This document shows positions 27,146 to 36,236 of a stretch of DNA of 64,000 bases, one piece after another; within the stretch, counting starts at the first letter, position 1, and each line of letters starts with the position of its first letter. The DNA lies in NCBI GenBank assembly GCA_025146925.1, contig CP102260.1:697001-761000 (forward strand). Reading direction: 5' to 3'. The position numbers and the translations under genes were made by a program. Source of the DNA: [Bacteroides] pectinophilus. Its GTDB lineage: Bacteria; Bacillota; Clostridia; Lachnospirales; Lachnospiraceae. The notes under the pieces were generated by a model. It saw only the letters and a program-made list of their open reading frames with translations, was not told the origin of the DNA and made no database searches.

Positions 27146-27466
27146 TTAAGCTTTGTTGTCCATAAGTGATTCTGTCATGCAGAAGTAAGCTGACTGGGCT
27201 TTGCCGTTGTAATAATCGATAAAACCGTAATTCGTGGACCTGCCGGAGTCTCCCCCTGTTGAGCCGGAAGAGCCGGAAATTTGTGGTCCGGCTGAATTAT
27301 TGCTGTCTTTGCGGGCTTTGCCGCCATTATTCTTATGGCTGTCCAGCATCTGCTCAAAAGTACCAGAAGTGCCGCCATGCTTTTTGTCACCGCCTGCCGG
27401 CCTTACGGTTGCTACATCTGATATCCGCTCTATAGGGCGGCTTGAGAATGTATTCATGTCTGCCAT
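27146..27466 (-). CDS. Small Gly/Ser-rich protein, unrecognised
   Basis: A 106-aa protein whose start (ATG at 27466 on the - strand) has an excellent AGGAGG ribosome binding site. The middle (about residues 45-75) is low-complexity Ser/Gly/Asn, and the ends look ordered (NTFSSRPIERISDVATVRP and YGFIDYYNGKAQSAYF). There is no signal peptide, membrane segment or known motif. It is flanked by a shared terminator and by a promoter with a palindrome, so it is probably expressed. I cannot assign a function; its neighbour gdhA is divergent. Confidence 0.65.
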   Translation of the reverse strand: MADMNTFSSRPIERISDVATVRPAGGDKKHGGTSGTFEQMLDSHKNNGGKARKDSNNSAGPQISGSSGSTGGDSGRSTNYGFIDYYNGKAQSAYFCMTESLMDNKA

Positions 27467-27499
27467 AGTATTTCCTCCTTGAAATATGATGATAAACAT

Positions 27500-27527
27500 A
27501 TGCACATCCTTGTGCATTTTTTGTCAA
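27500..27527 (-). promoter_or_regulatory. Promoter with overlapping palindrome for the small Gly/Ser-rich gene
   Basis: On the - strand TTGACA (27527-27522) is followed by the inverted repeat ATGCACA/TGTGCAT (27517-27500), which covers the spacer and the expected -10 position. The palindrome could be an operator. Read on the + strand the same hairpin precedes TTTTTT, so it may instead act as a terminator. Confidence 0.4.
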
Positions 27528-27657
27528 AACTTTTAATTCTTCTATTTTATATATCGGATAATTAATTATTTTAATTATATTTGGATAGATGAATGTTAAA
27601 TTTATTAAGAAAAAACGCTTTTTACTTGATTTTATATACCGAAACGAAAGAAAAAAC

Positions 27658-27686
27658 TTGAAAAAATTAGGAATATTGAATATAAT
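27658..27686 (+). promoter_or_regulatory. Strong promoter for gdhA
   Basis: TTGAAA at 27658-27663 and TATAAT at 27681-27686, spaced exactly 17 bases. The preceding 150 bases (27500-27650) are very AT-rich, which could act as an UP-element-like region; no gene is seen there. Confidence 0.75.
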
Positions 27687-27732
27687 ATCTTCATAAGGCA
27701 ATTGAAGGTTACGGATTGCACTTAATTTTTAA

Positions 27733-29088
<1,356 letters not shown>

Positions 29089-29158
29089 TTATCAGATAAC
29101 AGCTGATTAATAGAATAGTTCGTTCACGATTTGAATACGATTTGATTTTACTGCTAAT

Positions 29159-29203
29159 AAGGGTATCGGAAGAATGTGTCATCTTCTGATGCCCTTATAT
29201 TAA
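29159..29203 (+). terminator. Rho-independent terminator after gdhA
   Basis: AAGGGTATCGGAAGA pairs with TCTTCTGATGCCCTT (two mismatches), followed by an AT-rich tract. Confidence 0.75.
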
Positions 29204-29212
29204 TTTATATAT

Positions 29213-29240
29213 AATTAAAATCAGGTAATTAAAATCAGGT
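29213..29240 (+). repeat. 14-bp tandem direct repeat
   Basis: AATTAAAATCAGGT occurs twice in a row (29213-29226 and 29227-29240), directly upstream of the chemoreceptor promoter. The inverted sequence ACCTGA is at 29262-29267 within the promoter spacer. Confidence 0.7.
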
Positions 29241-29250
29241 GCAGGAAATA

Positions 29251-29279
29251 TTGACAATAGTACCTGAGAACTATATAAT
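29251..29279 (+). promoter_or_regulatory. Consensus sigma-A promoter for the chemoreceptor
   Basis: TTGACA at 29251-29256 and TATAAT at 29274-29279, spaced 17 bases: a full match to consensus. Confidence 0.82.
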
Positions 29280-29320
29280 AGTTAAATTATGAAATATAGA
29301 CTATTAAGGAAGGACAATCA

Positions 29321-31066
29321 ATGAACAGATTAAAAGAAAAGCTTACAGAAAAGCTGAAAAACAAGTCGATTAACAGTAAACTCAAAACATCACACGGAAT
29401 AATTGTCGTATTATCTGTAATTATTGCTGTGGTACTTCTTGTAGGAATGACCGTGATAGCCGGAAAAGTTAAAAAAATATTTGTTGGGCCAATGACTAAT
29501 GTAAGTGATATCGCTGACATTAAGTATGGACTGACAGATCTTCAGAGTGAGATAAACAGCTATATTATTGCGGGTAATGCTGGCGCAGGTTCTGATTATA
29601 ATGGATTTTCAAGTAATATGGAAGCGGATGTAAAGCTTGTCACAGAGGCTGTCCAGTCACTTGATGAAACAATAGATAACAGCGAAGGAAAGGATGTCCT
29701 TGAAAGACTAAAAAGTAAGATTAATGAAGGAGAGAAGATAAGACCACAGCTTATGACACTCCTTAAGAATAAGGATCTTAATAATGCTTATACATACAAT
29801 AAGAATACATACAAGCCGGTCGTAAATGACATTAAGGAATTGTCGCTTGAGCTTGAGAGCATCATTAATGCAAGCGGAAAGTCATATTATAAGTCAAGCA
29901 TGATATCAAGCTATGTGCTTATTGGAATCGGAGTGGTACTTCTCATTATTGCAGTCGCTGCTTCTGTCATGCTTACAGGAATTATAACAGATATGCTTAC
30001 GGCACCAATCAAAGAGCTTGATGATGCTGCCGCACACATGTATAACGGCGACCTTGGAGCAGCAGATAATATTACATATGAGTCAGAAGATGAGCTTGGT
30101 GAGCTTGCCGAGGCCCTCAGAGGAACAATGAATGTACTTTATTCTTATGTTGATGAGATTTCTGCTACATTAAGAGAGATAGCAAAGGGCGATCTCACAA
30201 AGCCAAGTGAGAATATTACAGATTTCAGAGGAGATTTTGCAAGTATTAAGGAATCTTTTGTATATATACTTAAGAATTTCAATATAACACTTACTAACAT
30301 CCAGAATACATCAGGACTTGTTGAAGCAGGTGCAGCAGATATTGCCGGTGCGGCGGTTGAACTCTCAACAGGCACAACAGACCAGGCAAGCTCGATTGAG
30401 GAGCTTACTGCAACTGTTGAGACAGTAGCAAACCTTGCAGAGACAAGTGCGAAGAAGACTCAGGAAGCATATGAAAGCATTGAGAAAGCCGCAAGGGATG
30501 CTAAGAGTGAGCAGGTAAGAATGCAGGAACTCACGGAAGAGATGGCGAATATCACAGCTATTTCAAAAGAAATTGAGAATATCACGGCAACTATCGAGGA
30601 TATTGCATCACAGACAAGCCTCCTTGCTCTTAATGCATCAATTGAGGCGGCAAGGGCAGGCGAAGCAGGTAAGGGATTTGCGGTTGTCGCAGATGAAATC
30701 GGCAAGCTTGCAACGGACAGCTCTAATTCAGCAGTCAACACAAGAGAACTTATCGGCAAGACTATGGAAGAGATTGGCAAGGGTAATGATATTACGGCTT
30801 CCGTAGCAGAAGTATTTGGGAAGATAATAGGACAGATGCATGAATTTGCAGAAGTTGCGCGTACTACTAATGAAGCTTCAAAGGGACAGGCAGATGCGCT
30901 GGCTCAGATTGAAGCAGGAATTGAACAGATTTCAGGCGTTACACAGAATACCGCAGCCGCAGCGCAGGAAAGCAATGCTATCAGCACACAGCTTTCAGAA
31001 AAGGCAGATGAACTTGATGAGCTTGTACGCCGCTTTAAATTATATTCGGCAGTTGAAAAAAAGTAA
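29321..31066 (+). CDS. Methyl-accepting chemotaxis protein (transmembrane)
   Basis: A 581-aa chemoreceptor: cytosolic basic start, membrane segment at about residues 25-47, an extracellular helical sensor (about 50-190, four-helix-bundle type), a second membrane segment (about 195-217), HAMP (about 218-270) and the cytoplasmic signalling hairpin with the conserved tip [25 protein letters not shown]. It signals through CheW/CheA to the flagellar motor, so the organism is probably motile, although no flagellar or che genes are in the window. The ligand is unknown. Confidence 0.93.
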   Translation: MNRLKEKLTEKLKNKSINSKLKTSHGIIVVLSVIIAVVLLVGMTVIAGKVKKIFVGPMTNVSDIADIKYGLTDLQSEINSYIIAGNAGAGSDYNGFSSNMEADVKLVTEAVQSLDETIDNSEGKDVLERLKSKINEGEKIRPQLMTLLKNKDLNNAYTYNKNTYKPVVNDIKELSLELESIINASGKSYYKSSMISSYVLIGIGVVLLIIAVAASVMLTGIITDMLTAPIKELDDAAAHMYNGDLGAADNITYESEDELGELAEALRGTMNVLYSYVDEISATLREIAKGDLTKPSENITDFRGDFASIKESFVYILKNFNITLTNIQNTSGLVEAGAADIAGAAVELSTGTTDQASSIEELTATVETVANLAETSAKKTQEAYESIEKAARDAKSEQVRMQELTEEMANITAISKEIENITATIEDIASQTSLLALNASIEAARAGEAGKGFAVVADEIGKLATDSSNSAVNTRELIGKTMEEIGKGNDITASVAEVFGKIIGQMHEFAEVARTTNEASKGQADALAQIEAGIEQISGVTQNTAAAAQESNAISTQLSEKADELDELVRRFKLYSAVEKK

Positions 31067-31140
31067 TATCGCAAGTATAATATAAGGTATGCGTCAGATT
31101 TTGCTTCGCAAAACTGTTAGAAGAATCAGGAGGATTTAAG

Positions 31141-32733
31141 GTGGCAGATTTAACCAGTGAGATTACAAAAAGAAGGACTTTTGCGATAATTTCCCACCCG
31201 GATGCAGGTAAGACAACTCTTACCGAGAAATTCCTGCTTTACGGAGGGGCAATTAATCTCGCCGGCTCTGTAAAAGGCAAGAAGACAGCTAAGCATGCTG
31301 TGTCAGACTGGATGGAGATAGAGAAGCAGAGAGGTATCTCTGTAACATCTTCAGTATTGCAGTTTAACTATGACGGCTACTGCATTAATATTCTTGATAC
31401 ACCGGGACATGAGGATTTCTCAGAGGATACTTACCGTACACTTATGGCAGCTGATTCGGCAGTCATGGTTATCGATGCATCCAAGGGTGTAGAGAAGCAG
31501 ACAATTAAGCTGTTCAAAGTATGCGTTTTAAGGCACATACCTATATTTACTTTTATTAATAAGATGGATAGGGAAGCTAATGACCCATTTGAGCTTCTTG
31601 ATGAAATTGAAAATGTTCTTGGAATAAGGACGTGTCCTATGAACTGGCCTATCGGTTCAGGTAAGGAGTTCAAGGGTGTATACGATCGTACTGACAGGGA
31701 AGTATCACTGTTTACGGCTGCGATGAACGGACAGAAGGAAGTCGCAACGGAGAGACTTGGAATAGATGATGCCGCACTTGCAGATGAGCTTGGGTCTCAT
31801 TTTTATGAGAAGCTGCAGGAAGATATAGAGCTGCTTGACGGTGCAAGCTCGGAATTCAATCTTGATGAGGTAAGAGCCGGAGACCTGACACCTGTGTTCT
31901 TTGGCTCAGCACTTACGAATTTTGGTGTGGAGAACTTCTTACAGCATTTCCTTAAGATGACAACAGCTCCGCTTGCGAGACATTCATCAATCGGTGATGT
32001 TGACCCGTTTTCCGGGGATTTCTCGGCATTCGTATTCAAGATACAGGCTAACATGAATAAGATGCACCGCGACAGAATTGCATTCATGAGAATATGTTCA
32101 GGTAAGTTTGAGGCCGGCATGGAGGTCACCCATGTTCAGGGCGGCAGGAAGATTAAGCTTGCACAGCCGCAGCAGATGATGGCTCAGGAGAGGCATATTG
32201 TTGATGAAGCTTATGCAGGAGACATTATCGGCGTGTTCGATCCGGGAATATTCTCAATCGGTGATACGCTTACAACTTCCAATGAGAAGTTTACATTTGA
32301 CGGAATACCTACATTTGCACCGGAGCATTTTGCAAGAGTACGCCAGATAGATACGATGAAGAGAAAGCAGTTTGTTAAGGGAATCAGCCAGATAGCACAG
32401 GAAGGTGCAATTCAGATATTCCAGGAGTTCAACACCGGAATGGAAGAGATTATTGTCGGAGTAGTCGGAGTGCTTCAGTTTGATGTACTTAAGTTCAGAC
32501 TTGAGAATGAATATAATGTAGATATACGCCTTGAGCCTCTTCCATATGAGCATATCAGATGGATAGAGAATCCGGAAGAGGTTGATGTTGAGCATCTGTC
32601 AGGAACGTCTGACATGAAGAAAATCAAAGACCTTAAGGACAATCCTCTGTTACTGTTTGTGAACAGCTGGAGTGTCGGAATGGTCCTTGAACGTAATGAA
32701 GGTCTCAAGCTTTCAGAATTCGGCAAGAACTGA
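31141..32733 (+). CDS. prfC: Peptide chain release factor 3
   Basis: RF3 is the GTPase that recycles RF1/RF2 after termination. The G1 loop SHPDAGKTTLTEK, the switch segment RGISVTSSV, G3 DTPGHEDF and G4 NKMD are all present; length (530 aa) is normal. The start is GTG 31141 after a strong AGGAGG. A small TTTTGC/GCAAAA hairpin precedes the ribosome binding site. Confidence 0.95.
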   Translation: MADLTSEITKRRTFAIISHPDAGKTTLTEKFLLYGGAINLAGSVKGKKTAKHAVSDWMEIEKQRGISVTSSVLQFNYDGYCINILDTPGHEDFSEDTYRTLMAADSAVMVIDASKGVEKQTIKLFKVCVLRHIPIFTFINKMDREANDPFELLDEIENVLGIRTCPMNWPIGSGKEFKGVYDRTDREVSLFTAAMNGQKEVATERLGIDDAALADELGSHFYEKLQEDIELLDGASSEFNLDEVRAGDLTPVFFGSALTNFGVENFLQHFLKMTTAPLARHSSIGDVDPFSGDFSAFVFKIQANMNKMHRDRIAFMRICSGKFEAGMEVTHVQGGRKIKLAQPQQMMAQERHIVDEAYAGDIIGVFDPGIFSIGDTLTTSNEKFTFDGIPTFAPEHFARVRQIDTMKRKQFVKGISQIAQEGAIQIFQEFNTGMEEIIVGVVGVLQFDVLKFRLENEYNVDIRLEPLPYEHIRWIENPEEVDVEHLSGTSDMKKIKDLKDNPLLLFVNSWSVGMVLERNEGLKLSEFGKN

Positions 32734-32761
32734 TAGACAGGACAGTCAGCAGACTGCCGTA

Positions 32762-32938
32762 TCAGATAAACTGATTAGTTGTTTCATTATACTGATAATC
32801 GATAGACGCGAGTTTGTCGGTTATCAGTTTTTTATCTAAAGAATTTGTCTTACAAAAATCACTAAAGCTGCTGTAATGGTCACGAAGCTGCATATTCACA
32901 AAGCTTAAAAGCATGACCGGATCATTAGGAATCGACAT
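32762..32938 (-). CDS. DUF4250 small protein
   Basis: A 58-aa gene, opposite in direction to both neighbours. Its product begins MSIPNDPVMLLSFVNMQLRD and ends DYQYNETTNQFI, which matches the DUF4250 family (about 55-60 aa, common in Clostridia and gut bacteria) from start to finish as I remember it. It has no signal peptide or membrane segment. A GGGG sequence lies about nine bases upstream of the ATG. Function unknown. The gene is short enough to be missed by automated calling. Confidence 0.82.
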   Translation of the reverse strand: MSIPNDPVMLLSFVNMQLRDHYSSFSDFCKTNSLDKKLITDKLASIDYQYNETTNQFI

Positions 32939-32992
32939 AATATTTACCCCGTTTCATTTATAATGTTAATAGTCTTTTCATTTTTTACCACA

Positions 32993-33022
32993 TTTACGGA
33001 AGAATGTAAAGTGTGTTATTAT
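32993..33022 (+). promoter_or_regulatory. Possible promoter for the AI-2E-type permease
   Basis: TTTACG at 32993-32998 and TATTAT at 33017-33022, spaced 18 bases. Confidence 0.4.
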
Positions 33023-33084
33023 GAAATTAACCGATGTCAGTCAGATGTCGGATGGTATATCAGAGATAAAGGAGATTATAGAGA

Positions 33085-34248
33085 ATGGATTCTGATAAGA
33101 GAAAAGTAAAGCAGATAGCAGGGCTGATTGTATTTACAATGCTTGTGTATACAATATTTATCAATTATGAGAAGGTATTTGCGGGAATAGAATTTCTGTG
33201 GGATCTGATATTTCCGTTTGTGCTTGGTGCGGCGATAGCATTTCTTTTGAATCTTCCGATGAGGGGGATAGAGAAGCTGTTGAAAAAGTTTATGCCATTG
33301 ATACAGGGAAAGAATAACAGTAAGACGTCAGCAGCTGAAAGGCTTCTGCGTCCGGTGAGCCTGCTGCTTACGTTTGGATGTGTAATTGCTGTGATAAGCA
33401 TAGTTATAGGAGTTGTTCTTCCACAGCTTGTGAGTACAATGGAGTCAATCGGACAGGCATTCATGGCGTGGCTTCCGCAGTTCCAGGACTGGCTTCAGAA
33501 AACATTCGCAGATAATCCTGAGATTGAAAAATATATAGGAGATGTACAGATAGACTGGGTTGCAGTATTTGATTCTGTTAAGAATTTCATATTCAACGGT
33601 GCAACCAATATACTTTCTCATACATTTTCGGCAACTATGGGAATTATAAGCGGAGTTACTACATTTTTCATAGCAGTTGTTTTTGCATGTTATATCCTTA
33701 TGCAGAAGGAAAAGCTTGAATCACAGGTAAGACGTATTATTAAGGTTACATTCAGTGAAAAGACAGTTGGGAAGATTAATTATGTGGCATCACTGACACA
33801 CAGGATATTCTGCAGCTTTATTACGGGACAGTGCCTTGAGGCATGTATTCTTGGATTTATGTTCTTTATATGTATGCTTATCTTCAGACTGCCGTATGCA
33901 CTTCTTATTGCGGTGCTTATAGCGTTCATGGCATTAATTCCGATTGTCGGTGCATTTATCGGATGTATAGTCGGAGCACTGCTTATACTGCTGATTGATC
34001 CGTTCAAGGCACTGTTTTTTGTTATTATGTTCCTGGTGCTTCAGCAGATTGAAGGCAACCTTATATATCCGCATGTTGTGGGCGGCTCGGTAGGACTCCC
34101 TTCAATATGGGTGCTTATGGCAGTTACAATAGGCGGAAGCCTTATGGGAATAGTGGGAATGCTTGTATTTATCCCGCTTGTATCAGTAATATACAGCCTT
34201 ATCGGAAGCTGGGTAAGACAGAGGGAAAAGTGTGAAAAATCAGCCTGA
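33085..34248 (+). CDS. AI-2E family (TqsA/YtvI-like) membrane permease
   Basis: A 387-aa integral membrane protein with about seven to eight hydrophobic segments and the family's C-terminal signature (ALIPIVGAFIGCIVGALL, QQIEGNLIYPHVVGGSVGLP). Relatives have been linked to AI-2 export, Na+/H+ antiport or sporulation; the substrate here is unknown. The last residues (EKCEKSA) and the stop codon are encoded by the first hairpin of repeat copy B, so the repeat forms the 3' end of the gene. Confidence 0.88.
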   Translation: MDSDKRKVKQIAGLIVFTMLVYTIFINYEKVFAGIEFLWDLIFPFVLGAAIAFLLNLPMRGIEKLLKKFMPLIQGKNNSKTSAAERLLRPVSLLLTFGCVIAVISIVIGVVLPQLVSTMESIGQAFMAWLPQFQDWLQKTFADNPEIEKYIGDVQIDWVAVFDSVKNFIFNGATNILSHTFSATMGIISGVTTFFIAVVFACYILMQKEKLESQVRRIIKVTFSEKTVGKINYVASLTHRIFCSFITGQCLEACILGFMFFICMLIFRLPYALLIAVLIAFMALIPIVGAFIGCIVGALLILLIDPFKALFFVIMFLVLQQIEGNLIYPHVVGGSVGLPSIWVLMAVTIGGSLMGIVGMLVFIPLVSVIYSLIGSWVRQREKCEKSA

Positions 34249-34323
34249 TGGCTGATTTTTCACACGCAAGATTTGTGCTTACGCACAAACTTGATATGCG
34301 TAAAAGGCAGCGAAGGAATGGAG
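34230..34323 (+). repeat. Structured intergenic repeat, short type (copy B)
   Basis: Hairpin 1: GTGTGAAAAATCAGCC / GGCTGATTTTTCACAC (34230-34265, a 16-bp stem). Then a second hairpin GCAAG.TTTGTGC / GCACAAA.CTTG, and an alternative stem TTACGCA / TGCGTAA that uses some of the same bases. It ends in GGAATGGAG (34315-34323), the ribosome binding site of the MATE gene. The stop codon of the upstream permease is the loop of hairpin 1. Confidence 0.88.
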
Positions 34324-34329
34324 ATTAAG

Positions 34330-35661
34330 ATGAAGATTAAGTTATCAGACCACTTTACTTATGGCAGGCTGTTAAGATTCTGTCTGCCATCGGTAATTAT
34401 GATGGTATTTACGTCAATATACGGAGTGGTAGACGGCTTTTTTGTATCCAACTTTGCAGGAAAGGTATCATTTGCGGCGATTAACCTTGTTATGCCGTTC
34501 ATAATGATTCTCGGAGGTTTAGGCTTTATGATAGGCGCAGGCGGGAGTGCGCTTGTTGCCAGGACACTTGGCGAGGGTGATAAGAAGAGAGCATCACAAT
34601 ATTTTTCAATGCTGGTGTATTTTACGGTTATATGCGGAATAATCACGACTGTCATAGGAATCATATTTATGAGGCCTATTGCACTGATACTTGGAGCTAC
34701 ACCTGCAATGCTTGATGACTGTGTTATATACGGAAGAACGGTTATGGCCTTTAATATAGCATTCATGCTTCAGAATGTGTTTCAGACATTTCTTACAACA
34801 GCAGAAAAGCCAAAACTTGGACTTATGGCGACGCTTGCGGCAGGAATAACCAATATGGTGCTCGATGCCGTGTTTGTGGGCGTGTTCAGATGGGGAGTTA
34901 CCGGTGCGGCAGCTGCTACGGGGATAAGCCAGTGTGTAGGCGGAATACTGCCGCTTATATATTTTGCAAGACCGAACAGCAGCCTTCTGCGCCTTTCGCT
35001 GTGCCGCATGGATGCAGGAATAATCATTAAAGCATGTACTAATGGGGCATCAGAACTTATGACCAGTATATCAGGTTCCATTGTAAGTATATTATATAAT
35101 TTTCAGCTTCTCAGGTTCGCAGGTGAGAACGGCGTTGCGGCATATGGTGTTCTTATGTATGTGCAGTTTATATTTATTGCGGTATTTATCGGATACAATA
35201 TAGGAACCGCACCTGTAGTCGGCTATAATTATGGCTCCGGCAATAATGCAGAACTTAAGAATATGCTTCGTAAGAGCCTTGTGGTTATGGGAAGTGCAGG
35301 GGCTGTCATGATGGTAACAGCACAGGCATTGTCATATCCGCTTGCCGGCATATTCGTGGGATATGATGCGCAGCTTCTTGCAATGACGCACAGAGCGTTT
35401 GGAATATTCTCCCTGTCATTCATAATTGCGGGCTTTAACATATTCGCGTCATCATTTTTTACGGCTCTTGGCAATGGTGCGGTATCGGCGGGAATATCAT
35501 TAATGAGGACACTTGTGTTCCAGATGGCAGCGGTTCTTATACTCCCTCTGATATTGCGGATAGACGGAATATGGTGGGCAACAACGGCCGCTGAGCTGCT
35601 TGCGCTTGCCGTATCCGCATTTTTCCTTATTAAGAAGAAAAATACATACCATTATGCATGA
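34330..35661 (+). CDS. MATE-family efflux transporter
   Basis: A 443-aa membrane protein of the MATE family, about twelve membrane segments (start MKIKLSDHFTYGRLLRFCLPSVIMMVFTSIYGVVDGFFV is diagnostic in pattern). It belongs to the MepA-like branch seen next to MarR regulators, and a marR gene follows. The start is ATG 34330, six bases after the GGAG supplied by repeat copy B; in-frame ATGs further upstream fall in the repeat itself. Confidence 0.91.
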   Translation: MKIKLSDHFTYGRLLRFCLPSVIMMVFTSIYGVVDGFFVSNFAGKVSFAAINLVMPFIMILGGLGFMIGAGGSALVARTLGEGDKKRASQYFSMLVYFTVICGIITTVIGIIFMRPIALILGATPAMLDDCVIYGRTVMAFNIAFMLQNVFQTFLTTAEKPKLGLMATLAAGITNMVLDAVFVGVFRWGVTGAAAATGISQCVGGILPLIYFARPNSSLLRLSLCRMDAGIIIKACTNGASELMTSISGSIVSILYNFQLLRFAGENGVAAYGVLMYVQFIFIAVFIGYNIGTAPVVGYNYGSGNNAELKNMLRKSLVVMGSAGAVMMVTAQALSYPLAGIFVGYDAQLLAMTHRAFGIFSLSFIIAGFNIFASSFFTALGNGAVSAGISLMRTLVFQMAAVLILPLILRIDGIWWATTAAELLALAVSAFFLIKKKNTYHYA

Positions 35662-35702
35662 AAAAAGACAAATGATCACATTCAGCACGATAAAAAGACT
35701 AT

Positions 35703-35730
35703 TTGACAAATTAATCCCAGATGATAAAAT
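35703..35730 (+). promoter_or_regulatory. Promoter for the marR-ABC operon
   Basis: TTGACA at 35703-35708 and TAAAAT at 35725-35730, spaced 16 bases. The -10 abuts the 41-bp palindrome. Confidence 0.65.
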
Positions 35731-35768
35731 ATAGTTAGGTACATAATTATTATGTACCTAACTATATT
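35728..35768. promoter_or_regulatory. 41-bp perfect palindrome: MarR operator and/or terminator
   Basis: AATATAGTTAGGTACATAAT, one central T, and its exact reverse complement. It starts at the -10 element and covers the expected transcription start of marR, so binding there would block transcription. The TAGTTAGGTAC...GTACCTAACTA core is like other MarR-type sites. A T-run follows (ATTTTTTAT), so the same sequence may also end the MATE transcript. Confidence 0.7.
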
Positions 35769-35781
35769 TTTTATAAAGCAG

Positions 35782-35813
35782 GGCAGGCTTTATATGCCAC
35801 CTGCGGAATGGAG
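35782..35813 (+). repeat. Remnant of the structured repeat (3' end only)
   Basis: A small GGCA/TGCC hairpin followed by CTGCGGAATGGAG, the same ending as the long repeats. It supplies the marR ribosome binding site. Confidence 0.45.
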
Positions 35814-35819
35814 ATTAGT

Positions 35820-36236
35820 GTGAAGGATACTGATTTATTGAAGCTTCTCAATGACTGCGAATATTATATGCATTACAGAAGACCTGCGCACAGAGGAAGG
35901 CTTACGGTATTGCACAGCCTTGATGAGGAGGGACCGCTTACGCAGAGCGGGCTTATAGGGAAGATGGATGTAAAGGCGGGCTCTATGAGCGAGCTGCTGC
36001 GCAAGATGGAAGAGGACGGACTTATACAGCGTAAGCGCGGAGAAAAAGATAAAAGACAGGTGTATGTCACAATAACTGATGCAGGAAGGGATAAGATGCT
36101 TCATATAGAGGAAGTAAGAAAGGAAAAAGCAAAAGATACATTTGCATCATTAAACAGCAAAGAAAAAGAGCAGTTGTATGTGCTGCTTGGAAAGCTGCTT
36201 AATGACTGGAAAGACAAATGGGAGGTGGAAGCTTGA
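35820..36236 (+). CDS. MarR-family transcriptional regulator
   Basis: A 138-aa winged-helix protein. The recognition region (GLIGKMDVKAGSMSELLRKMEEDGLIQRKR) and the wing (KDKRQVYVTITDAGRDKM) are clear. The start is GTG 35820, six bases after GGAG; the ATG at 35808 lies in that ribosome binding site. It leads an operon with two ABC exporter genes and overlaps the first by four bases (TTGA). The inferred role is a ligand-responsive repressor of its own operon through the palindrome at 35728-35768. Confidence 0.9.
   Translation: MKDTDLLKLLNDCEYYMHYRRPAHRGRLTVLHSLDEEGPLTQSGLIGKMDVKAGSMSELLRKMEEDGLIQRKRGEKDKRQVYVTITDAGRDKMLHIEEVRKEKAKDTFASLNSKEKEQLYVLLGKLLNDWKDKWEVEA

Noticed and set aside
34230-34265. 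Simple rho-independent terminator for hairpin 1 of the repeats
   Set aside because: The right arm contains the only T-run (TTTTT inside the stem); no U-tract follows the stem, and further conserved hairpins and the ribosome binding site lie downstream.
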